NCBI RefSeq assembly: GCF_000715075.1
Contig: NC_134096.1
Coordinates: forward strand, 116,496,698 to 116,560,697
Origin: Nicotiana tabacum
Taxonomy: Eukaryota; Streptophyta; Magnoliopsida; Solanales; Solanaceae
Reading direction: 5' to 3'
DNA length: 64,000 bases
Part shown: positions 1 to 10,201 of the stretch, one piece after another
Position numbering within the stretch: the first letter of the stretch is position 1
Layout: the number at the start of each line of letters is the position of its first letter
Translations under genes and position numbers: made by a program
The notes under the pieces: model-generated
What the model saw: only the letters and a program-made list of their open reading frames with translations
The model's database searches: none
Told to the model about the DNA's origin: nothing

Positions 1-1171
1 ACGTGGTGACGAGAGTTCGTGCGTAGCTACTATTAATGCTAAAGTCCGGGTAGTTTAGGACTCAAAGCATGCCATACTTGTGTAAATTATATTCTTTGAT
101 TTATTTATATTAATTGATATCTATATGAATATATTGTGAATTGTTAGATAAAGATATTAAAGGATGAAAATCTCATAGGCTTGATTGTCTGTTTAAATCA
201 ATTAATTGTTAAAAGAAATTGTTCTCCTCCCAAATTCATCTTGTAATGAATATACTCTCCTTCCGGAGGCACATAAGAAAATGTCCTCCTTTCTTGTGGA
301 GCGGACCGAACGCCTCGGCAGGATAGATGCATCTATGGATCGCGCCGCACGTCCCTCGGCAATGTACACGACACTCTGGATCGGGCCATACGTCCTCGGC
401 AGAAATCGTGCTTAATAATAATAATAATTACACAATGCTTTAATAATTTATTTCAGCTTGTGAAGCTAATTAGTAAATTGGAAAATCTTTGGAAGTTAAT
501 GAATTATTATTCTTTCTTGTTAAGGAATTAATTGTTACTCCTGTAAATGAGAGTTTATTGATAAATTGGAATTTATTTGAATTGAAGGAATTTAATTAAT
601 ATATTGAGAATTAATACATTTGAAGGAATTTGATTATTTCCGTTGATTAAATAAATTATTGTAAATCATGCTGATTTAAATATCCTAGTTTTATTTTAAT
701 TATTATTGACCTATAGTGAGTGTCAAGGTCGGCCATCTCGTCTCTACCACTTCGAGATTAGGCTTGATACTTACTGGGTACACGTTGTTTACGTACTCAT
801 ACTACACTTGCTGCACTTTTTGTGCAGGATCTGACACAGGTACTGGTGGAGGACCTATCATCACATACCCACATCATCCCGAGGCATAGTGGTGAGCTGC
901 CTTTCTGCGTCGTTCTGCAGCTACCAGTGTCTCTTTTGATATTTATATTCTGTCTATTTCATTTCAGACAGTATTTGGAGTTTTGTATAATCTACTAGAT
1001 GCTCATGCACTTGTGACACCGGGTCTTGGCACACACACATTGGTAGAAATTGGTATTTTATTATCTTCTTGGAATAAAAGTTTAACCAATGTATGTTTGA
1101 CTTATTAGTTGGCTTGCCTAGCTGCAGTGTTAGGCGCCATCACGACCTATAGGTGAAATTGGGTCGTGACA
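1..1171 (+). mobile_element. 3' part of a gypsy-type LTR (left-truncated by window)
   Basis: This stretch ends in GGGTCGTGACA at 1171, the 3' LTR terminus used by every + strand element in the window. Its text matches the 3' third of the LTRs of elements C (from about 11950) and E (from about 63230), including the 'gatgagagtc..gtagctact' block and the 'gacaccgggt' block. No primer binding site follows. At 1172 the sequence passes straight into the minus-strand LTR of element B, so this is the right end of an element or solo LTR inserted into that LTR. The left end and target duplication lie outside the window. Short ORFs such as 206-415 have no recognisable product. Confidence 0.85.
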
Positions 1172-3298
1172 AAAATAATCTACAGAGATAGAAATTATTC
1201 AGCATAAAACAAAGCCTTCAATAATCCAAATTTAGGTGATTATGTTAGCACATCTTTTAAGCTAGCTTAATTAATTATTTGTATAAGTAAAATTCATAAT
1301 AAAAAAAGTTAAATTCCAAGATTTATCAACCAACAAATTCACAGAGTTATATAAATAATCAAGTAACAATCACATCAAATTGTCATATAACAACCGATTC
1401 AACAAGGATTTAGGCATGACAAATAGATGATTAAATATATGGCAACAATTATCCTATTTACTACACAATAAGCCTAAGACTTTATTTCAATAAATTTTGC
1501 ACATATAAGCCCGAGTACGTACTCGTCACCTTGCATACACGGCCTTTCACATTTCACAAATGGCACATAAGACTCGATGCCTAAGGGGTATTTCCCCCAC
1601 TCGAGGTTAAGCAAGACACTTACCTTTTTGAAGTTATGCCGATATTCCAAAAATCGCCTTCTTGCTTGAATTGACATCTGGACAGCTCAAATCTATCCAA
1701 ATTAATTGTATAACTTCATTAAAATTCATCAAAAACAATTTTGGATAATAATACGCCGACTTAAAATTTATCGCAAAAAGTCAACAAAAGTCAACGCGGG
1801 GCTCGCCCCTCGAAACCCGACATAATATTCATGAAATCCGAACACCCATTATGATACAAGTTCAACCATACCAATTTTATCGAATTCCAATAACAACTCG
1901 ACCTCAAAATCTTAAATTTTTATTTTTGGAAGATTTTACAAAAATCTTAATTTTTCTCCATTTAAATCCAAATTTTATGATGGATTCAAAGACATAATCA
2001 TGGAAATTAATCAAAACTGGATAAGAATCATTTACCCCAAACACCCACGCAAGAATCTCTCCAAAAATCGCCTTCTACCGAGCTCCCAATTTGATTTTGT
2101 GTTATGAACTCAAACCCCCATTTTTTGAGACTTTTAATTCTGCCCAGATGACTATGCATCGCGATTGCGGAGATTGGGTCGCGATCGCTGAGAAGAGAAT
2201 TGAGGTTGCCAAGAAAGACCCTTCGCGATCGCGAGTGACAAGACGCGAACGCGATGAACAATGGGCAGGAGCTTACGCGAACGCGGGGCAATTGATGCGA
2301 AGGCGAAGAAGAAATAGACAACAGCCCCAGCTCCTAATTTCTTCTACGCGAACACGAAGAGAGAGCTGCGAACGCGAAGAAGGGAAAGGCAGAAGTACGC
2401 GATCGCAGAAATAAACTCGCGAACGCGAAGGACAAATAATTCCCCTTCCAAAATAACACTACGCGAAATGGGGGACACGAGCGCGATGAAGGAATATGCA
2501 GAGGTATGCAATATTGAAACGTAAACGCGAATGCAAAGAAGGAAATTGAGGCGATCAGCAGAGACACTTCGCGAACGCAAAAGGATCTTCGCGATTGCGA
2601 AGAAGGACATCAGACACCAGAACTAGCAGTTCAAAAATAGAAGGAAATGGTATGTAGCCCATCTGAAACACACCCGAGGCCCCCAGGACCTCATCCAAAC
2701 ATACCAACAAGTTCCATAACCTAACACGGACTCACTCGAGGTCTCAAACCATATCAAATAATGACAAAAATACAAATCGCACCACGAATCGAACTTATGA
2801 ACTTCCAAAACTTCAAACTTCTAAAACTTATGTCGAAATTTATCAAACCAACCCGGAATGAAGTCAAATTTTGCAGGCGAGTCCAAAATAACATAACGGA
2901 GCTGTTTCAACTCTCGGAATCGCATTTCATCCCCGATATCAAAAGTTCAACTTCCGGTCCAAAACTCCAAAAATTTGACTTTCGCCATTTCAAGCCTAAA
3001 TCAACTACATACCTCAGATTCACAGTCCGAACACGCTCCTAAGTCCAAAATAACCCAACGGAGCTAAAGGAACTGACGAAACTAAATTCCGGAGTCGTCT
3101 TCACATAGTTCCAACTACGGTTAAATTCCTAAGACTTAAGCTTCCGTTTTAGGGACTAAGTGTCCCAAATCACTCCGAATCATCTGTAAATCAAGCTCGA
3201 CCACACCCGCAGGTCATAATACATATAGCGAGGCTGCTCGAGAACTTAAGTCACTCAACGAGGCATTAATTCTTAAAACGGCAAGTCGGGTCATTACA
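1172..3298 (-). repeat. 3' LTR of element B (partial)
   Basis: On the minus strand it starts TGTAATGACC at 3298, next to the polypurine tract. It aligns by eye with the right part of the 3' LTR of G (about 47220-49433) and the right part of the 5' LTR of B (7370-9022). The low-coordinate end is missing because another LTR is inserted at 1171/1172. Spurious ORFs here come from the GC-rich word cluster. Confidence 0.85.
2147..2610 (-). promoter_or_regulatory. Cluster of palindromic GCGATCGC / GCGAACGCG words in the B 3' LTR
   Basis: At least twelve near-palindromic words fall within about 450 bp, for example TCGCGATCGC, TTCGCGATCGCGAG, ACGCGAACGCG and TCGCGAACGCGAAGG. They are separated by 10-40 bp of unrelated sequence, so this is not a simple tandem repeat. 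On the LTR sense strand an A/T-rich TATA-like stretch (GAATTAAAAG, about 2125-2140) follows. The promoter role is inferred from position only. Confidence 0.5.
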
Positions 3299-3311
3299 TT
3301 CTCCACTTCTT
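3299..3311 (-). other. Polypurine tract of element B
   Basis: The sequence TTCTCCACTTCTT here reads AAGAAGTGGAGAA on the minus strand, directly before the 3' LTR start. It is the plus-strand primer expected for an LTR element and resembles AAGAGGGGGAGAA of element A. Confidence 0.85.
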
Positions 3312-4780
3312 AAACAAACGTTCGTCCTCGAACGTGCTAAGAATTATTTTGAGGTTAACAAATTGATGATTTTTACTTTTACACATATACTCGCGGTTGA
3401 TCCCACGTTACCGCATTTGAGATAAGCCCGACAACATCATCTCATTTGAGATTATTTCTTTTATCCATATTTGTAAACTTTAAGACTAATTTCTTACACT
3501 CTAAACCTTTTCAAAAGGCTTGATTTTCACAACAACGCACGGTATTAGTCCCAACTGGCTATAGCAACTCGTGCCTACGCACACATCAACTTTCTTGATA
3601 GTGTTGAAGCACTTCAAAATTGTTTTGGGGTGTTACGTTTTTCCCCACTTAGGATCACTCGCCCTCCAACACATAACATAATTTATCTCTTCTTTCGCAC
3701 ATATCAATCTCCCAAATTTTTCTAACTACCAAATTTTTCACAAATTTCAGTAGAGTCTCCCCTGTAATTGGGTCTAACCACCTGCCAGAGTAACACCAAA
3801 ACAACTCCTAACAACACATCCACAATCCAACAAAACACCACAATGTATTTATCAATAACACTAATCTCAGCATTACAAGCACTGCATTATCATAATGATA
3901 TCAGGACATGAAGCACATCATATGTAGGCCCATCAGCACATCTCGGGTCTTAAAAGCCGTTCATAATTAATTCCAGCATCATCAATTAATCTCATATTAA
4001 CCACCACCTCATTTCGAATTTTTAAAACACTGACAACAGAATGTAAGGCATGGAGACCTCATGATTACTTACTCGGATTAATGAGTCACATTTAACACCA
4101 CCTGGGCACTCACCTCGTAGGCTAAAACTCAATATTTACAGCACGAAAATGGCTGAATATGCATAGAAAATATAAAAGAATTATCAAATAAGCTTATCAG
4201 GCATGACTCCCGATTAATATTATTGAACAAATTAAATTTCACAAAGGGAGAATTTTAAACTCATAAATATTTCACCACAAGGACCTGGTCCTTATATAAC
4301 TTCCACCGTGGCTTGTAGCCCGGTTTAAATATTTCACATCATTAAAAAAAATGCGAAGATCTCATCCTCAACTCCGTATCACAAGTATCTTGCACATTGT
4401 GCCAACTGAAATTTTCAATTTCCTTTCTTTCTTCCTTTCAATATATTTCATAAACAGTTTTCACAACACATAATGAACCCCGATACCGGTAGGTCATATA
4501 ATTCATAAAAATTGGAATCAATTATTCCGAAGCACATTAAACCCACTGTAATGAATAATAAAAATTAGTTTTGGACTTATAGCCCTCAATGGTGTACAAA
4601 AATAAAATGATAGACACGGGCTCACATCTTCAAGTCTCCCAACAGGGATAAACATATAAGTGGGTTACAAAAATTACGAAGCTCACCCATAAGCGGAACA
4701 TAATAGGAGGACTCACCTCAATATTCAGAACCGAATCAAATTAAAGGAAAATATCCTTTTATCACAGAATCAGGATTGTA
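3312..4780 (-). other. Non-coding internal region of element B
   Basis: About 1.5 kb between the end of gag and the polypurine tract. No frame longer than about 60 codons is believable and no pol motif can be read. The same sequence occurs in element G at 49447-50880 with good similarity, so it is a conserved part of the family replacing pol. I see no RNA gene or other feature in it. Confidence 0.7.
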
Positions 4781-6218
4781 CATGTAATGACACCATCTGG
4801 TGTATCGGCCTCAGCCAAATCATAGCAATCATATCAACGGGTCAGGCCTCCACCTCTTAGGCGCCCTCTACCCGCCTGTCCTCCACGTATAGTTGACTGT
4901 GTACTTGGAGTATTAACTTGAATAAATCTTGTAGCTTGAGTGCTCTAATGAAAAAATCCACCCCTCCCAAGTCTGGGACAATCTCTCATGATGTGCCTAG
5001 TATCACTATATTCATAACAACCCCTTTGAGGTCGCAATTGCTCGTACTGAGTCTATGCCGGATAACTTTAATAACCATTATAGGAATCCCGTGCTGGTGG
5101 TACATCGTAAGAACTTACTGGAGCACTCTGAGTAATCTGATGTGCGGACTGAGTTGGCTGACTGCTCGAGCCTCTGCTATAATGGGTCCTAGATGAAGAG
5201 TAAATTCCACTGAACCCTCCAGATCTTTGAGACCTTTTAGCCTCCTTAAACTCCCTCTCCTCGCCTAAAACACCCTCAATCTTCCTTGTAATCTCCACTA
5301 CTTGCTGAAATGGAGTATCAGTTTGAAACTCTCGAGCCATGCATATTTTAATATCATAATCGAGACCCTCAATGAATTTGCAGACCCGTTCTCTGACTGT
5401 AGGAACCAAGATAGGTGCATGACGGGCTAACTCACTGAACCTGATAGCATATTCTGACACCGTTATAGTGCCCTGACGCAACCATTCAAACTCTGTGCAC
5501 CACGCATCTCGGAGAGTCTGGGGAACAAACTCTTTCAAGAACATTTTCGAATATTAAGCCCAAGTTGGTGGTGTTGCATGGGATGGTCTACCTTCTTCAT
5601 ATATTTGCCACCACCGATACGCTGCGCTTGCCAGTTGAAATATAGTAAAGGCAACTCCACTCACTTCCACAATACCCATGGTGCGGAGAATACAGTGACA
5701 ATTTTCTAGAAATCCTTGGGCATCCTCTGTAGTTGTGCCACTGAAAGTAGGTGGACTATACCTCTTAAACCTTTCAAGCCTCTTTTGTTCTTCTTCTGAT
5801 GCCTCTGGCATGACCTCAGGCCGAACCGGAATAACAGGTTGTACCGGTATTGCACCCAAACCTGACCAACATGAACCTGCTACTCTAGAGTTGTGGTAGG
5901 AGTCTGAGCTACTCCCCCAATCTGCGAAATATTTGGTGCAATAGAGATCAATCCTGCCTGAGTTAATGTACCAAACATACTCAAGAACTTTGCTAAGGTC
6001 TCTTGAAGTCCGGGAGTAACAACAGGTATTTCTGGTACCTGTCCCCCAACTGGAGCTACTGGTGGCTCCTCAACTGCTGTTCTGACAGGTGCTCTAGTCG
6101 CAGCACGTGCCCTTCCTCGACCTCTTTCTCGGCCTCTACCTCGGCCCCGACCTCTTGCATCCCTAGCAGTATGTGCGGATGCCTGCTCAGCTAACCCGGT
6201 AGCATGTGTCCTCACCAT
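4780..6218 (-). pseudogene. gag polyprotein of element B (broken)
   Basis: Gag is the structural capsid/nucleocapsid protein that packages element RNA. The start ATG at 6218 opens with MVRTHATG, followed by an Arg/Gly-rich N-terminal stretch typical of these plant gypsy gags. An in-frame TAG lies at 5882-5880 and a frameshift lies just after it. The central retrotransposon gag domain follows (PPTFSG, FLENCHCILRTMG, VAFTIFQL, WWQIYEEG), then a TAA at 5553-5551, then FVPQTLRD, SEYAIRFSELARHAP and RVCKFIEGL down to 5068. Below that the zinc knuckle is readable near 5050-4985 as C-X2-Y-X4-H-X4-C, with the second Cys changed to Tyr. The final readable piece is a linker (near 4800-4850) that in full elements leads into protease; here coding simply stops. 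Not functional. Confidence 0.85.
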
Positions 6219-6400
6219 CTATGAGAGAATAGAGATACAAAGGCTCAAATTCCAAAAACAACAAATCCGCATGACAGGAATGAAAGAAACGGAAATTTCC
6301 TAACAGTTCTATAGCCTATCAAAGATAAGTACAGACGTCTCCGTAGCGATCCGCAAGACTCTACTAGACTTGTTCGTGACTCATAGAACCTATGAACCTA

Positions 6401-6414
6401 GAACTCTGATACCA
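6401..6414 (-). other. Primer binding site of element B
   Basis: GAACTCTGATACCA reads TGGTATCAGAGTTC on the minus strand, complementary to the 3' end of plant initiator Met tRNA over TGGTATCAGAG. It lies three bases inside the 5' LTR. Confidence 0.85.
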
Positions 6415-7019
6415 ACTTGTCACAACCAAAAATCCCACCACAGGCGTCATGATGACACCTAGTCTCTAAGACTAGGTAAGCCGATTTCAATTACAATTTT
6501 GAAGCCATTTTTTTTAAATAAATAAATAATCAAAACTAACAGCGGAACAAATAATAATATACAACCTCCCAAGACTGGTAGTACTGAGTCACGAACTCTA
6601 ACTGAATATATGGAATGATCACGAGGACCGAATATACAATACTGTTTGATTAAAAATTAACAGTACAATAAAATGAAAAGACTCCAAGGGACTACGACGA
6701 CCAGGCAACTATACCTTGAATCCTTACGATCCCGCTTTAACTCTGCTCAAGTCTGATATCTCCAATACCTGGTTCTGCACAAAAATGTGCAGAAGTGTAG
6801 TATGAGTACACCACAGTCGGTACCCGGTAAGTATCAAGACTAACCTCAGTGGAGTAGAGATGAGGTAGAGTCAAGACACTCACTAATCTACTAGCCTGTG
6901 CAATATAATATACAAAATAATAGGAGAAAAATAACAATAAGGGCAACATAAAACAACCAGTGATCTGCACAGCAGACAACAAGAACACCCTTAATAACGC
7001 TCAACAATTAATAAATATA

Positions 7020-7250
7020 ATTACACCCAATTGAATCAAATCCTTCAAATAAATGTCTTTCACATATAATTCTTCCAAATAATTCTCTTTCAAATATAAT
7101 TTCTTCAAATAAATATTTTTCAAATATACTTCCTTTAAATAAATTTCTCTCAAATATAAATTCTTTAAATAAATATCTTTCGAATGTAATCCTTTCGAAC
7201 AAATCTTTTTTGCATAAAAATCCTTCCAATTACACATTTTGAATATAATT
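7020..7250. repeat. AT-rich 15-bp tandem array in LTR
   Basis: A degenerate 15-bp unit resembling TCTTTCAAATAAATA is repeated about fourteen times. The period-5 peptide that can be translated from the minus strand (YLKE/YLKN units) is only a by-product of the array. Related arrays sit at the same LTR position in X, D and G. Confidence 0.75.
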
Positions 7251-7869
7251 CTTTCAATTAAAAAGTCACCATGTGACACTTCATTTCATAATCAATCAAC
7301 TACGGGTCTTAGCCCATTTTTATATTTTTCATAAATACGGGTCTCAGCCCATTTCTCATATTTTCATTTCATAATTGCCTTCTTGCTTGAATTGACCTCT
7401 AGACAGCTCAAATCTATCCAAATTAATTGTATAACTTCATTAAAATTCATCAGAAATAATTCCGGATAATAATACGTTGACTTAAAAATTTATTCCAAAA
7501 AGTCAAGAAAAGTCAACGCGGGACCCGCCCTCGAAACCCAATATAATTTTAATGAAATTCGAATACCCATTCCGATACAAGTTCAACAATACCAATTTTA
7601 TTGAATTCTAATAACAGCTCGACCTCCAAATCTTAAATTTTCGTTTTTGGAAGATTTTACAAAAATCTTGATTTTCCTCCATTTAAATCCGAATTAAATA
7701 ATGAATTCAAATGCATAATCATGAAAATTAATCAAAACTGGATAAGAATCACTTATCCCAAAAATCCACGCAAGAATCTCTCCAAAAATCGCCTTCTACC
7801 GAGCTCCCAATTTGATTTTGTGTTATGAACTCAAACCCCCATTTTGGAAACTTTTAACTCTGCCCAGAT

Positions 7870-8330
7870 GACTATACATCGCGATCGCGGAGATTGGGTC
7901 GCGATCGCGGAGAAGAGAATTGAGGCTGCCAAGAAAGACCCTTCGCGATCGCGAGTGAAGGGACGTTAACACGATGAACAATGGGCAGGAGCTTACGCGA
8001 ACGTGGGGCAATTGATGCGAACGCGAAGAAGAAATAGCCAACAGCCCCCAGCTCCTAATTTCTTCTACGCGAACGCGAAGAGAGAGCTGCGAACGTGAAG
8101 AAGGGAAAGGCAGAAGTATGCAATCGCGGAAGTAAGCTCACGAACGCGAAGGACAAATAATCCTCCTTCCAAAATAACACTACGCAAACGCGAACTGGGG
8201 GACGCGAATACGGTGAACGAATGTGCAGAGCTACGCGATCGCGAGGCATATTACGCGAACGCGAAGAAGGAAATTGAGGCGATCAGCAGAGACACTTCGC
8301 GAATGCGAAAGGATCTTCGCGGTTGCGAAG
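7870..8330 (-). promoter_or_regulatory. Cluster of palindromic GCGATCGC / GCGAACGCG words in the B 5' LTR
   Basis: This is the same module as at 2147-2610, with words such as TCGCGATCGCGG, TTCGCGATCGCGAG, TACGCGAACGCGAAG and TACGCGATCGCGAGG. Several units have decayed by apparent CpG to TpG/CpA change (for example ACGTGGGG, GCGGTTGCG). Confidence 0.5.
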
Positions 8331-9022
8331 AAGGACATCAGACACCAGAACCAACAGTTCAAAAATAGAAGAAAATGGTCCGTGGCCCATTTGAAACACA
8401 CCCGAAGCCCCTGGAACCCTGTCTAAACATACCAACAAGTTTCATAACCTAACACGGACTCGCTCGAGGTCTCAAATCACATCAAATAATGCCGGAAATA
8501 TGAATCACACCACGAATCGAACTTATGAACTTCCAAAACTTTCAACTTCTAAAACTCGTGCCGAAACTTATCAAACCAACCCGGAATGACGTCAAATTTT
8601 GTTGGTGAGTCCCAAATAACATAACTGAGCCGTTCCAACTCTCGGAATTGCATTCCAAAACTCCAAAAATTCAACTTCCGGTCCAAAACTCCAAAAATTT
8701 GACTTTCGCCATTTCAAGCCTAAATCAGCTACAGACCTTAGATTCACAGTCTGAACATGCTCATAAGTCTAAAATCACCCAACGGAGCTAACGGAACCGA
8801 CAAAACTCCATTCCGGAGTCATCTTCACACAGTTCCGACTACAGTTAAAATTCTAAGACTTAAGCTTCCGTTTTAGGGATTAATTATCCCAAATCACTCC
8901 GAATCATCCGTAAATCAAACTCGACCACACCAGCGGGTCATAATATATATTGCGAGGCTGCTCGAGACCTTAAGTCACTGAATGAGGCGTTAATTCTTAA
9001 AACGATAAGTCGGGTCGTTACA

Positions 9023-9283
9023 CTAAAGGCTCTAACTGTATCAAGGTATTAATTAGACCAGCTATAACTGACGATAATGATGATCACTCCACATATAATG
9101 TAGTTTATGATGAAATTATCGAGAAAGCTTTTTCTTTAACTTATACCATCATTCTTAACAGTAAGTTTGACGTACACCTTGTTCATTGTTTGTATTCTTC
9201 CATTTTGTATTATTGTCATTCTAGCAATGTAACATATGCTCATTGTGATATTATGACGTGTTATACTTGCAGATTACATCTAG
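9023..9283 (+). other. Upstream part of the RPA70-like gene block
   Basis: Single-copy-looking DNA between element B and the first recognisable RPA exon. It may contain the 3' end of a preceding exon, since the stretch at about 9270-9276 (ACTTGCAG) looks like a splice acceptor before the ATG at 9284. No upstream protein match can be read, and anything further 5' is cut off by element B. Confidence 0.4.
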
Positions 9284-10064
9284 ATGGCAAAAAGGTTCAA
9301 CATCAATGCAATTACTCTAGAAACAGAAGAATGGACCTGCAAGGTTCAAATTTTTGATAAAGGCAGACCTAGAGACAACAAAGAGAAAATGAAAAAATAT
9401 CAACGGATGATTTTGCAAGATGAAGAGGTGATCTTTAGAGGATTCATAGCTCTGACAATAGTAATTAAATTAATATTATCCTAATTGTGTCTTATTTTGT
9501 TACAGGAAAATCAAGTCGAATGCATTATATTCAATGCTGAGATAATGCATTTTGAAGATCTGTTTCGCCCTTCCCATACTTACTTGGTGTCAGTTGCACA
9601 AGTCAAAGAATCAAACTATATGTATGGAAATCCACTTAAAAAATTTACATGGACAATTGATAGGTGTACCATTGTTGAGCCAATAGAAACTGTTAATCCT
9701 CCAGAAGATCCACTACCGCCGCCAACGGCTCAACAGAAACTGTTAATCCTCCAGAAGATCCACTACCGCCGCCAACACGTCTAAATCTTACACCATTTGC
9801 CAACTTTGAATATCAACCCGAGGGATCTGAATTCGGTAATTGAATATTTAACTATCTATGTTGTTTGTTCACCTAAAATTCACATTTATTAGTATTATTA
9901 TTGTTATTATTACTATTATTGTCTATAATAATTTTCATTATCTATTAACTTATTCATCGTTCTTTTTAAACGCAAGATGTGCTCGCCATTGTGCTCAACG
10001 CCAGCCCCTCAACATATGCCTCAAATGGGAGGAGAATTCAATATTTTATCATCGTGGATGATCA
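9284..10064 (+). pseudogene. RPA70-like gene, N-terminal exons (broken, Helitron-type)
   Basis: Replication protein A large-subunit-like; such genes encode OB-fold single-strand DNA binding domains and in plants are often carried by Helitrons. Exon 1, 9284-9427, has WTCKVQIFDKGRPR and YQRMILQDEE and ends at a GT donor in phase 0. Exon 2, 9506-9835, follows an ACAG acceptor and reads ENQVECIIFNAEIM, TYLVSVAQVK and FTWTIDRCTIVEPIE. A 50-bp tandem duplication (9685-9734 and 9735-9784) shifts the frame. Exon 3, 9977-10064, reads DVLAIVLNASPS and IQYFIIVDD and ends at GTAAGT. The exon 2/3 junction codon (G plus AT gives Asp) fits the expected second OB-fold start. The rest of the gene lies at 41147-42585 beyond inserted elements C and D. 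No Rep/helicase gene is in the window, so Helitron origin is only likely. Confidence 0.8.
9685..9784 (+). repeat. 50-bp tandem duplication inside RPA-like exon 2
   Basis: The block beginning AGAAACTGTTAATCCTCCAG occurs at 9685 and again at 9735 with near identity. The unit length is not a multiple of three, so it breaks the reading frame of the exon. Near identity suggests it arose late. Confidence 0.9.
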
Positions 10065-10201
10065 GTAAGTATACATGAACCTGTTTTATTGGGTCCAAAT
10101 AGCAACTGATGATTCAAGTATGATATAGTGTCTCACTTTTCGTATGTTGTCTAGCAATAGCACACAATAAATGAAACTGAGATTCAAGTTGAGGTTGTAC
10201 C
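10065..10201 (+). other. Start of the interrupted RPA-like intron
   Basis: It follows the GTAAGT donor of exon 3 and runs to the insertion point of element C, whose target duplication GTACC is at 10197-10201. No coding motif seen. The same intron resumes at 35617 and again at 40393. Confidence 0.6.

Larger units (their letters stand above)
1172..9022 (-). mobile_element. Element B: gag-only LTR retrotransposon (TR-GAG-like), minus strand
   Basis: Read on the minus strand the order is 5' LTR (9022-6418), primer binding site (6414-6401), broken gag (6218 to about 4780), about 1.5 kb of non-coding DNA, polypurine tract (3311-3299) and 3' LTR (3298-1172, cut by the LTR at 1-1171). No protease, RT, RNase H or integrase is present between gag and the polypurine tract. 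Element G (45566-51968) shows the same gag, linker and polypurine layout, so the lack of pol is a family feature and not a private deletion. It would have depended on proteins of an autonomous relative such as F. The target duplication cannot be checked because the 3' LTR is interrupted; the outer flank is CTAAA at 9023-9027. Confidence 0.85.
6418..9022 (-). repeat. 5' LTR of element B (internally deleted)
   Basis: It runs from TGTCACAACC at 6418 (the mutated minus-strand 3' end of the LTR) to GGGTCGTTACA ending at 9022 (its 5' end). The length is 2.6 kb against 3.87 kb for the 3' LTR of G. About 1.2 kb is missing near 7375, where the text jumps from the 'acgggtctcagccca' repeats to the 'gccttcttgcttgaattgacc' block. 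In G these are separated by 46470-47715. Confidence 0.88.

Noticed and set aside
7001..7279. Lys/Tyr/Leu-rich repeated peptide on the minus strand
   Set aside because: It is translated from the AT-rich 15-bp DNA array and has no domain.
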